The notes below the pieces were generated by a model that had not been told where the DNA came from, did not search any database, and was given only the letters and a program-made list of their open reading frames with translations. Positions 49,662 to 59,215 of a DNA stretch of 64,000 nucleotides are shown piece by piece; position 1 is the first letter of the stretch, and each line of letters opens with the position of its first letter. The DNA is from Numida meleagris (taxonomy: Eukaryota > Chordata > Aves > Galliformes > Numididae). Made by a program: the position numbers and the translations under genes. The DNA lies in contig NC_034410.1 in the NCBI RefSeq assembly GCF_002078875.1, positions 38,654,145 to 38,718,144 of the forward strand, written 5' to 3'.

Positions 49662-50190
49662 AGGTCACTCTGAAAGTAATGACTCCTATTTATTTCCATG
49701 GAAACTACAACAGAAACAAAGAGCACAATAACAATATTTGATAGAACAAATTCTCAACTACAAAACAGTGCTTTTCAACATAGTCACCACCATTAGCTAT
49801 GCCATTTCACCAGAGATGAACAAGAGCCTGCATGCCGCACTCACAAAGATCTGCACCAGCGAAGGCGACCCACTGCCGCTGAAATGTACCACCCTCACTG
49901 TGTTAACATCCACTGTTTTTTCTCCATAAACATTCAGCAAGAGTCGGTGAATGTCAATGGGTGCCCTTTTTTCCTCATAGAGGAATTCAGTTCCACATCT
50001 TTGCTTCAGACGCACTTCCATGTCAGACGCCATTTTGTCAGACTGCCCCTCTGCTGCCATCTGTCATACAGCAACAAAATGTAATGTGATAGTACTGCAG
50101 TATAGGTTGAATGTTCTTGCCAATATTCTACAACTCTGATGCTCTGAGCCAACATAATAAAATAGGAGGCATTACTTTCAGAGCAACTCT
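49662..50190 (-). mobile_element. Galluhop-type mariner, internally deleted
   Basis: An element of about 530 bp with terminal inverted repeats. The left end (49668-49691, CTCTGAAAGTAATG then ACTCCTATTT) matches the reverse complement of the right end (50160-50183) at 23 of 24 positions, and weaker pairing runs outward to both ends. The left end is preceded by TA (49661-49662), the mariner target. The right TA appears mutated. The inside encodes, on the minus strand, the start and the end of a mariner transposase but not its middle. This is the structure of a non-autonomous deletion derivative spread by a full-length relative. It matches what is known of the chicken mariner Galluhop. Confidence 0.88.
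49768..50060 (-). pseudogene. Mariner transposase remnant, DNA-binding part only
   Basis: The minus-strand frame starting at 50060 gives an 87-codon product. Residues about 14-60 (MEVRLKQRCGTEFL, then DIHRLLLNVYGEKTVDVNTV) are the helix-turn-helix DNA-binding start of a mariner transposase, which is usually about 340-350 residues long. From about residue 62 the match breaks off. In another frame, around 49837-49768, the transposase C-terminus appears (MQALVHLW, a stop, then NGIANGGDYVEK). The catalytic DD34D core between them is missing, so no active enzyme can be made. If expressed, a DNA-binding fragment could at most occupy related inverted repeats, but that is speculation. Confidence 0.85.
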
Positions 50191-52859
50191 CATGATTTAA
50201 ATAAGACTTTTGTGCTCTACACATTTTCCTTTCATACAAATAGGAAACTTCTTTTCCCTTATTTTAATTTAAAGGAGACATATGGCTTGTATATTTCTTC
50301 ACATGGAGATCTACTGCTTTCTATCATATTTCTAAAATATCAAAGGGAATATTATATAAATGATAAGTAATATCATCCACTTAAGCCTATAGTGAATTCA
50401 AGGTTTTTCTAATCACTACATTAGAAACCTCTGCCTCTGGAAATGTAGACTATCTACTGGAGTTGACAAGTATGTTCCAAATCTGTGGCGTGAGTTTGAT
50501 TCTCTCTCTTGTTACATTTCTTAGGTGAATATCTGCTCTCGTAGTATTTAATTTTCTTTCTCTTGTACAGAATTATTATACAAGATTTTGGTGAGAAAGA
50601 CTTATCAAAGTCTTCCTGTATCAGTGTAATTAAACCTCAATTTATTTCTGTTTGTTTTCTTGTTATGTCATCACTTAAATTCCAGTTTCTGAAACATGGG
50701 ATTGATCAATCAGCTGTTTTGATTCCATATCTTCTGACCTATCTTGACTATTAGGCCATATTGCTGCTATGTCATATTTGACTTCAGCTGTATAGCTGTT
50801 TGATGTGAATCATTTATGAGTCAGCCTACATCTAAGCATTTTGTACATTGAAAAAAGCCATACTAAAGCTTTGTTCTAGCTTAGATGTTCCCACAGTAAC
50901 AGTTAAATATTCCAAAGCCCACTGTACATTAAAAACATGAGAAGATGGTCTAAAACACCCCTGAACATCACACTTTGTTAAATTTATCATAAATTCAGTG
51001 TTCTAGCTACTTTCTCCCTTGGTTCCTCTGACAAATGCAGTAATCTGCAAAGATGTCAACATGACAGAGAACAGTTGGGAGTCTATATAGCTAAGAAAAA
51101 CATCCCCACTAAGCTTCCACTAATGGTGTAAGGACAAGTAGATCTAACGTAAACTTACATATGAACAGCTGAATACATGCATCTTCATATTGTTGTGTTG
51201 CATCTGTGTTAATCTTTGAAGTGGAACAAGCTACAACTTCACAAAAGTGTCTTATCTGAAGAGATTTCCACCAGCTTTGTAAATGTGTTGCTAAATATTT
51301 CCCAGATACATTAAATATTTCCAAAATAACATGTTTTTATACTATACGCATGCTATATTCAGTAAAGACTGTGAGTGATGGCATATCCCATTAGTCATAC
51401 AAGACATATTCAAACTACCTTCTTGATAAAATCAGTAAGTACCTTCCAGCTCATCGTCTACCAAGCAGCTTCTCAAGGGCGTTGCTTTCTTAGGGTGGTT
51501 TGTTGTGGGTGAAGTTTTGCACACAAAAGTTCCTCCTAGATCAGAAAAAATGCTTCTAGTATGAAACCCACAAATAAGTAATATGTACCATGTCTTTCAA
51601 AATACAGAGGATTTAATTTTTAACTGGTCCACACCAGTCTGTGTAATACAAACCAAACTGATGTAAGGTCTTGGTAATTCCATAGCTATTTTATGTGAAA
51701 TGATACTTTTACTTATATTTGCTAGATGAAAATAGCTTTCTTTACTAACTGATTTTGAACTGTTACGTGTTGATGAGGAGTCAACTCTTTTCTGAGTATC
51801 ATTTCATATCACCTCTTTCTACCCTACATTACTTAGGAACTGAAATCTAAAAAAGCTTTGGAAGCTGGAGTAGTCTGAACTATGAAAAGAAACTCCATGT
51901 GTGTCAATGTCAGCAGCGCACAGAGCCTGCAACTCCAACTCCTCATTCCCATCGCTCAGTGGGAAGGTTGGCTTCCAAAAGCATTAAATCTGTGTGAATC
52001 AGAATCCGTAAAGACCTACAGGACAGCTGGCTAGAACATGGCCATGTATCAAGGAAACAAAGATGATCATCACAAGGAGCTGACATAAAATGCATGTTGA
52101 TTCCATGTAAAAAACACAGTTTTGTGTTGATTAAATTTCCTCAGCTGTACCCACAACAAAGCACTATTCTCACAGTCTACACTTCCAAGTGCAAAATTGA
52201 AGGTAAAACCCAGCTCCTGTGGAAGTCATCAACAGCCTTGCCACTGACTTAGCAGAATCAGCATTCCACTTTTGGATATCTTCTTTGCCGGAAGTTATTA
52301 AAGACAACCGGGAAGTTTAAGACCCTGTCATTTCTCCCGACTTCATTCAGCAAGAAATTAGGCCTGGCCTCATGAAGAGCTGCAGCTGCAATATGCAGCT
52401 GGCACTTGCACACTTCAGTTTCTCACTCTTCTCCACTGATAATCTAAAGAAAACAACTCAGTAAAACTTTACTACAAATCATGCAGGTTTCTAAAGAATA
52501 TATCTGAAAAGAGGGTGAACTGCACCATCACCCAGTCAAGCCACTGGCTCTCAAAGCTTTCCTTGTCCTTTTACCTCATTGTTTTGTATTAGTAATAGAA
52601 CAACAATCTCTACAATATGGTTTTCTGGCCATGAACCTAACCTTGAATTCTTTCATTTTATTTAATGCTGGCAGAACTGGTATTTTCCATTTGCAAAGTA
52701 ATATGAATCTTATTGGTAAACATTTTAACTTGCAGTATCACAAATGATACAAATCTCCCAAGAAATAATGTGTTTTAGCAGTTTCAGTATGCTAAGGTTT
52801 CTCCCCAACATTATTTTTTTCCTGTTTAATGCCCAGTGCAATACAGTATTTTAAAAGTC
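50191..52859. other. Unique AT-rich sequence, no gene seen
   Basis: About 2.7 kb without a recognised gene or repeat. All open frames are short. Confidence 0.4.
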
Positions 52860-53060
52860 CTGTGATTTCTGGTGACTCCTGCAGCAGAAGAGCATGAGCA
52901 CACTGCTGTTTTTATGCTGTCTGAAGCCACATCATAATAACTAATAATTACCTTGCACTTAGCAATTACACTGCACATTATATTTCTGAAGGGCTGCATG
53001 AGCATTGATTTAGGCTTAACAAAATCTCAGTTTTTACAACTTAAATGAGGTCTTGCCTGG
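52860..53060. promoter_or_regulatory. Candidate conserved noncoding element
   Basis: Complex unique sequence with a cluster of TAAT/ATTA cores at 52934-52980 (ATAATAACTAATAATTACC, then AGCAATTACA). The outer part reads GAAGGGCTGCATGAGCATTG. There is no open frame or repeat signature. It ends about 220 bp before the hAT relic. The call rests only on motif density and texture. Confidence 0.22.
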
Positions 53061-53284
53061 TAAGTACCTTCCTGTCTTCCAAAATACCACAGATTCAGAA
53101 GGGAATTGCTCGAGAGATGCAATGGCTGATGCTATGCAGAAAAATGGGAAATAGTTTCAGAATCCAAACCTTCACAACATTAAAAAGGCTCTCATTTGGG
53201 CTACATTGAGCCTGTTTTCATCAATGCCATTTCAAAGAACTTCTTCAAACAGTGCACAAACCAGGTGGCTTATTTCATGCGAAG

Positions 53285-53292
53285 GACAAAAT
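53285..53292. repeat. 8-bp target site duplication, left copy (GACAAAAT)
   Basis: GACAAAAT directly before the hAT left end matches GACAAAAC at 53 thousand plus 54191-54198 region's right-hand flank (54191-54198) at seven of eight bases. Eight bases is the hallmark duplication length of hAT transposons. Confidence 0.7.
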
Positions 53293-54190
53293 TAGCCATG
53301 TCCAAACTGTGGCCTGCAAGTTGCACGCAGCCTAGCCCAGCCCACCCTGCAACCACTCCTTGTCCTGTGCCATCATGGTGGCAGCTCTGCCCTGCCAAGC
53401 AGCCCTCCCCGGCCCTGGGCATGCACCCATCACTCACAACAACCACAAAGCAATGTGCGATCAGCACTGTCTGGGCTGAAACCAGGACATGAGGAAGGTG
53501 AATTGCAGTGCTAACTCAGGTGATGGCAAATAATAGTATGCATTTTGATACACTGGCTAAATACAGTCCTGTGAACAGTGAGAAATATGCAGCTGTGCTT
53601 TGCATTTTGATAAAGGAATTTGAGAATAGGTTTCAAGGGTGCCGAAAAAATCATCAATTTTTTTGCATGTTCGCAATTCCATTTTCTGTTGACATAAATA
53701 TGTGACCTTCAAATTTTCAAAAGAAATGTATATAGTTGCAATCAGATATTCAACTCAAAGAAAAATTTGATACTGTCTCTTTACTGGACTTTCTTAAGCC
53801 CTCTCTTACCAGAGAGAAACACCCCTCACTTCACAGTCACACCTTATTCACATCATTGTTTTTTGGCAGTACATACATTTGTGAACAATTATTTTCAAGG
53901 ATGAATCATGGGAAGTAAATGAGTAAATTTCATCAAAAATCTCTGACAAACATCTTGAGAGCTCACTGAGAACTGCAACCACTGCCATCAAAGCAGACCA
54001 TTGAATTAGTTTCACGAAACAAGGTCAAATATCGGACTAGTTTTCTGGTTTTCTTTTATATTTTAAAAATATATATTAAAAAAGTTTTGTTAATTATGTA
54101 CATTAACTATACTATATATTTTATACATGGCCCAAGACAATTGCTCTTCTCTCAGTGCATCTCAGGTTGCCAAAAGATTGGACACCGATG
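53293..54190 (+). mobile_element. Charlie-like hAT DNA transposon relic
   Basis: An element of about 898 bp with both ends kept. The left end, TAGCCATGTCCAAACTGTGG, matches the Charlie-type start (CAGGGGTGTCCAAACT) after decay. The right end is GATTGGACACCGATG, which is the inverted form, preceded by GCCCAAGACAATT and GTTGCCAAAAG as in Charlie 3' ends. It is flanked by 8-bp near-identical direct repeats. The GC-rich stretch after the left end (GGCCTGCAAGTTGCACGCAG) fits the GC-rich subterminal part of such elements. Inside are C-terminal transposase remains at 53580-54000. The N-terminal zinc finger and most of the catalytic domain are missing, so this is an internally deleted and decayed copy. 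Confidence 0.82.
53580..53998 (+). pseudogene. hAT transposase remnant, C-terminal dimerisation region
   Basis: One frame reads YAAVLCILIKEFENRF, then CRKNHQFFCMFAIPFSVDIN, a TGA stop, PSNFQKKCI, a TAG stop, then LQSDIQLKEKFDTVSLLDF, LTREKHPSLHSHTLF and FGSTYICEQLFSRMNH. This order matches the last third of Charlie-type hAT transposases, which are also the source of domesticated host genes of the ZBED5 and GTF2IRD2 kind. The FGSTYICEQLFSRM part is the hATC dimerisation motif. A further stop at 53916-53918 and a frame change near 53930 precede the last recognisable piece (around LRTATTAIKAD). With three or more stops and no N-terminus it is a dead transposon, not a domesticated gene. Confidence 0.85.
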
Positions 54191-54198
54191 GACAAAAC
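54191..54198. repeat. 8-bp target site duplication, right copy (GACAAAAC)
   Basis: Directly after the hAT right end. It differs from the left copy (53285-53292) only at the last base. Confidence 0.7.
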
Positions 54199-54259
54199 CA
54201 ACAACTGAACTGCTACAAAGTTCCCCTGCTGTTTTGGACAAGGATAATGATGGAAATAA

Positions 54260-54264
54260 TAATA
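54260..54264. repeat. 5-bp target site duplication, left copy (TAATA)
   Basis: TAATA directly before the second LTR. It is repeated exactly at 54793-54797. The site is AT-rich, so part of the match could be chance, but it has the same length as the duplication around the first LTR. Confidence 0.85.
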
Positions 54265-54792
54265 TGTCATGGTTTTGTGATTTTCGGTTATTGGTATTCC
54301 ACACCACAACATCATGTACTGTATGTACCTGGTTCTCAGAAGAGAAAGACTACTACATTCCCCACGGTACTTTGCTCCTCTGTTACCATTTTCCAGCCAG
54401 AGGGAAAAGATAAAAGCTCGCAGTATAAAAACTTGCAGATCACGAGACCTCGTCCCTTTTCCCGCCGTCTCTCGTCTTGGCAGCACCTCGCTCTCCAGCC
54501 GTCTTATCGTCGGTAGTAGAGTAAGGCCTACCTTGATTTTGGGACATTCTCTCTCTCTGTATTGGATTTATCAGCTTAAATTGTAATTATATTGTATTGT
54601 AATGTGTTGTTTTGCATTCCAATATCTTATTTAGTAAATTAGTTTGTTTCTCCTCAGATTGTTGCTGCTGTTCTTTGCCCTCAAGGCCAACTCCTTACCC
54701 TTTTCCCCTTTCCCTTTTCACGGGGTGTGGACCCGTGGATCCCCCGTCCCCTTCATCACGGAACCGGGCCGAACGCCCGCAAACCGTTGACA
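54265..54792 (+). mobile_element. Solo LTR of an endogenous retrovirus (copy 2)
   Basis: A 528-bp element with the same ends as copy 1 (TGTCATGG and GTTGACA), in the same orientation, flanked by perfect TAATA duplications. It keeps a TATAAAA box at 54424-54430 that copy 1 lacks, and has one copy of the 44-bp unit that copy 1 has twice. The length difference of 29 bp is fully explained by these two changes (44 minus 15). There is no adjoining retroviral coding sequence. It inserted 66 bp beyond the right target duplication of the hAT relic. Open frames of up to 129 codons across it are chance readings. Confidence 0.93.
54424..54430 (+). promoter_or_regulatory. Putative LTR TATA box (TATAAAA)
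   Basis: A consensus TATA box about 160 bp into the LTR, where a retroviral U3 core promoter could lie. In copy 1 the aligned place reads GATAAAA because 15 bp are absent. Transcriptional activity is not shown by the sequence. Confidence 0.45.
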
Positions 54793-54797
54793 TAATA
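54793..54797. repeat. 5-bp target site duplication, right copy (TAATA)
   Basis: Exact copy of 54260-54264 directly after the second LTR. Confidence 0.85.
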
Positions 54798-55348
54798 TTA
54801 GCAAGTTTTTCTTTTCCACTTGAGTTTTTCTACAGTTTAAAATGATGCAAACTAAAGGATGGAAAAAAACCACAGCGCTGTTCTTAAAAACCCACCCACC
54901 AAATTACCCAAGTATTTAAAACAAATGTATTTTTAAAGTTTTCACAGGAATTTTCAGAAGTTTTCTTAATTAGCAATTCATATGGTAACTTATCTCTCCA
55001 GTTATTCATGTTTACTGTACAGGGCAACCTGTGTCAGTCTCTAGACATCTAAAGTCCTATACTTCTCTAAGACTGAATGGTTAAAATTTACAGTTAAGCC
55101 ACTGACATTAGATGTCTGTGCTGGTACTGCACAGAGATTAATGGGATAATTCTGATCTATCAAAAATGCAATGGCGAACTTGTGGAAGAGCAAATACGCT
55201 TCACTGCAACACTTGGGATTTGGTTTCTGGTTTTCCCTACAGATGATTTTATTCAATTCTAGAACTGCTCAGATTTTAAACTAATGAGGATCACATACAA
55301 ACTGGAAAAGAAAAGGACAGAATTTCAGTTTTCCTTTAACATTATATG
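54798..55348. other. Unique AT-rich spacer, nothing seen
   Basis: About 550 bp between the second LTR and a CR1 tail. No gene, no repeat. Confidence 0.45.
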
Positions 55349-55599
55349 ATCATAGAATCATAGAATTGCTTGGATTGGAAGGGACCTTTAAGATCATCTA
55401 GTTCCAGCCCCCTGCTCTAGGCAGGGACACCTCCCTCTAGACCAGGTTGCTCAAAGCCCCATCCAGTCTGGTCTCAAACGCCTCCAGGGAGGGGGCATTC
55501 ACAACCTCACTGGGCAACCTGTTCCAGTGTCTCACCACCCTCACAGGAAAGAATTTCTTTCTAATACCTCATCTAAATCTTCCCTCTTCCAGTTCAAAT
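55349..55599 (-). mobile_element. CR1 retroposon, minus strand, 3' tail
   Basis: About 250 bp. On the plus strand it begins with ATCATAGAATCATAGAATTG (the CR1 terminal repeat in antisense), then GGAAGGGACCTTTAAGATCA, CTCCCTCTAGACCAGGTTGC, GGGCAACCTGTTCCAGTGTC and AAGAATTTCTTTCTAATACC. It stops near 55599. It is cut at its 5' end and noncoding. It preserves the terminal part that the similar fragment at 26451-26662 has lost. Confidence 0.92.
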
Positions 55600-58500
55600 G
55601 ATCAAGTTCTCAGTTGTTATGAGGGGTTTTACTGTGAGTGAAACCAAAACCTTACAGCTGATTTTTGCTTTAATAAAACCTAAATTCTGGAGCACAGATG
55701 GCAGTTGAAAAAAAAAAAGAAGAGAAAGAAACAGCATGACAACCTACTGTAAGGCAACTCACTCTAGACCTTGGACACAGTCATTTTAAAGCATTTTTTA
55801 ACACTGCTATATATTGCTAACAGTTCCACTGTTTCAGGCTATGTGATGAGACTAATGAACAGCTTTTATGCGAGGTGAATACTTTTCAAACTGCCCCTTA
55901 AAATGAAGACTTCTACTCAGATGTAATTCGTTATCATTTCCGGGGTATATTGTATGGCTCATTTAATTCCATCCATATAATTTTATATTTTCATATATTG
56001 CATTTTATTAAAAACAAAGTTGAGTTAAAAAAGCAGGCACATTGTTTTGCCTGTTTTGAAAATCTGAAATAAGAGGTGAGAAATTCTACCAATCTTACTA
56101 TGTTGTTACACCTTCAAACTTTAAGACTCTAGTTTTGCTTTGCTCTAAAAGCCAGGCTTGTCCAAATCACTTGCAATCACAAAGTTTTCCAGACACACAG
56201 GTTGGAAAACTAAAGTGCTTTTAACAGCTGTGTCCCAAGTTCAGAATGTAGGTCTCTGCATGCTTTGTTAGCCCTGAGGAGGGAAGCAGGGACTTCAACA
56301 TTTTGGCTATGTCTTCCACTGTTTGCCTTTTACTGTCACAGCGGCTGTTGCTGCTGCTGCTAAGATGACATCTGATGTTGACATCAGACATTTGGGAGAT
56401 AGAACAGACTTTCAATATCTGTGCTCAGTCACTGGGAGAAAAAGTCTTGACACGAACCTCCACAAAAGGAGATAATGTCCTTCTCCTCTTCAGTCTTCCA
56501 TCACCTCAGGAAAGTTTCAGAGGAAAGCAGGCTAATGAGCCATCCCTGAGCCCCAATTTTATTTTATGCTCTATCTTAGAGGAGTTTCTCTGCAAACAGA
56601 ACTGATAAATAAATCATTTCTATTTTGCTAAATAATCATATTTATTGGAGCAAGTCTCTAAATATTGTAGGTAAGCAATCACATACTGACATTTCTCATT
56701 CTTGCCAAAGAAAAAGCTGCTTACATCAAAGGAAGAAAACATTAACAGAAAGAGATAATGGTAGCACTTTAACCCAGTTCAGTTTTAACAAGTTAAATAG
56801 AGAAAAAACACATGATTGTCTTTACTGCCATACACTTACTATGGGAAAATGTATTGATACAGGAATTCCTGAAGAACTGAAATTTTCAGAGAACTCAGTG
56901 TTGCAGTCCTCATGTCTGCTGTATAGAATCTACCTACACGAATCATCTACTTGCAATGGATCAAGTAATTTTGAATTTATGAGTGTTATTAAACATCGAA
57001 GCTGCTAGAGTCTGATCAAGCTTTTATTCCTTAATTATTAAACTTAAATAAAACTACACAAGCAACCACTGCAAAATGTTTAAATTTGCTAATGCTACTT
57101 GCTTTACCACATTCAGTGTGGATATAAAGACAATTTCAGTTGGCAGGTTTCCTAAATTTTTTGTAAAATATAAAATATTAAATACTTCAGCAATGTAACA
57201 ACAATAATTCAAGTAAGAATGAAGTGAGTCAAGGCAGATGAAGGAGCAAGACAAAGTAGATTTTGCAGCAGTATGGCAAGCATATGCTCCATCCTCTCCA
57301 AAAAGCCATTGTGGGGCTATTTGGTGGGGCAGGCTGCTGGATTTGGTGTTGACAGCTGCAACGGATTTATTGTATTTCAAATTTATGGCAGCTGCAGCAA
57401 AACAAAGAAGTATGTCAGTGTTCTAAATTACCCATCTTTTTCCATTCTCAAAAAGTGTTTCAGCACTAGTCAAAATGTCACTAGTCCTCTGAGGTTTTTA
57501 TACCTCTCGATTTATCTGTCCTCTTCAGTATTCACACATGTATTTTCAGCCAGAACAGGTACGAGGTTCTGCTGCACATCATTCATTCTACAGATTCAAT
57601 ATTTATTGATAATCCAAAAAAACTTCTTATTTTTTGGAGGGAACTGTAGTTTTCTTTTGAGAGAGAATTGGAATGAAGGGGGAATCCCAGAAATTCCCTT
57701 CTCATTAGCTCTGTTCTTGAAGTATTATTAACACTTTCACTTTCTCACTCCCACTCTCACCATTTGAATCTGGGTCATAACAGCATGCCTACCCATCAGA
57801 ACCCTGAGTGGGTGGTTGTTTTGGCTGGAGCTAAGGCATACATGCTTTGTGACACAGAGTGCCCTTATTGTGACACATACTTGTCCTTTTCAGTTACATT
57901 TTACATATATTTTTATCAAGTTTGTTATAACAACAAAAAAAAAGCAGAGTAGAATTTGTGTTATTCAATATTACTGCTGTTTTAACAATGTGTAAAAGGA
58001 AGCCCCACAAAATATTTTGTCTATTCTTTTCACAACCCTTGATTATTCCCTATAGCATCTTCTACTTTCCAAATACCATTTCCTTACTAAAATACTGTAA
58101 TGTATGCCTTACCTGGAAATACTACAATAAATGAACTGTCAGGTTGGGTTTCTAGTACTAAGGACTTCAAATCTCACATGAAAAATATGAAGTGCTAGAA
58201 CTAAAATATAGTAGAAAATAAATTGAATTAGTGCCAGGCTACCTATCTAAAGATAGTGTCCAACCTGTAAGAAGTCCAGTATATGAAGAAGAAAGGGACC
58301 TAACAAATATGTGAAGGAAATTTGACCTTCAAATTTCCCTGTTAGCAGGGCAACATGATCAGAGTCTGGTGCAGGAAAGGCTGAAGTGATGTGTAGCAGA
58401 ATGGGAATGACACCTGTAGATTTTTGCCTTTTCAGATCAGTGGAGTCTCTTACTGCCTCTTCACTTACTCAGACATGATGCTTCTTTCTAAACTGTTTGA

Positions 58501-58979
58501 GGTGTGGAAAGAACTCTATGAAGAAATTCTAGACTCTTAGAAAAGGAATAGAAAGATGAGATACTGTTTTTTCTTTTTTTCATTTTTTTCATTTACTTTT
58601 TTTCTTTAATATCAGAAATATCTACCTTTCTGATATCTACATATAAAAGAGATATAAAATAGATATAAAAAAGAGAGACTGTTCTACATAGTTCTGTTCC
58701 ACCTTGTCAGTTATTATGAAATGGTTATTAAATAATTGGCAAATCTTCAAAACCAATGTTATTTTAAAATTTCTCAAAGATCAGTACCAATAACCTCTTC
58801 AAAGTAGTTCACACCTGCATTTTTTAAATAGCATATAAAGTAGAGACAAGTAATTGCTTATGTAGCTACTATCTACAATACTAAAATGTAATTCTAACAT
58901 TATATAAATATAGGTACACTGTTTGCTTTTACTACTATAATCACAAAGAAAATGCAACATTTACAACACGAGTAATAAG
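55600..58979. other. Unique AT-rich sequence, no gene seen
   Basis: Includes the longest repeat-free open frame of the window on the plus strand (57273-57731, 152 codons), which has no recognisable domain. It also includes an A run at 55710-55720, a T-rich tract at 58566-58606 and a short run of AGATATAAAA-type units at 58648-58676. Confidence 0.4.
58566..58606. repeat. T-rich low-complexity tract
   Basis: T runs interrupted by C, A and the unit CATTTTTTTCATTTAC. It is closely followed (58648-58676) by short AGATATAAAA-like units. Confidence 0.7.
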
Positions 58980-59215
58980 TGTCAAGCCTGTTCCTTCTAA
59001 ATTGCAAGAGATTATGTCTATGCCATCTTTTTTTCTTGCATCCAATTAAGGCTAATGCATACTGCCCTACAAGAATTTGCAAGTTGTACCGAGAAATAAT
59101 GCAGTGTTAGTTTTGTAATTCAGTGCACCGGGCACATTTGTGCTAAAGCCCTGTAAACTGGGCCTGTGGTCAAAAGGAGCAATTAGCACTTTGTTAGTAT
59201 GCAATGATGTACTAA
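58980..59215. promoter_or_regulatory. Candidate conserved noncoding element
   Basis: Unique, complex sequence with CCAATTAAGGCTAATGCATAC at 59041-59061, GTGCACCGGGCACATTTGTG at about 59124-59143 (containing the inverted pair GTGC/GCAC around an ACCGGG core) and GCAATTAGCAC at about 59178-59188. Several homeodomain-type cores occur and there is no repeat or open frame. Possible enhancer; evidence from texture only. Confidence 0.22.

Noticed and set aside
53196..53492. 98-codon open frame, C-rich and proline/threonine-rich
   Set aside because: It runs across the hAT left end and its GC-rich flank. The composition follows the DNA, not a protein.
54127..54516. 129-codon plus-strand and 121-codon minus-strand open frames
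   Set aside because: Both cross from the hAT relic's right end into the solo LTR, so they cannot be an ancestral gene.
36372..54792. The two LTRs as the ends of one 18-kb provirus
   Set aside because: Each LTR has its own, different 5-bp target duplication, and the sequence between them contains no retroviral genes and includes other independent insertions.
56625..57008. 127-codon plus-strand open frame
   Set aside because: No domain and no splice-site context; likely chance.
57273..57731. 152-codon open frame on the plus strand, the longest outside repeats
   Set aside because: No recognisable domain, low-information composition and no splice or promoter context. A frame of this length is expected by chance in 64 kb.
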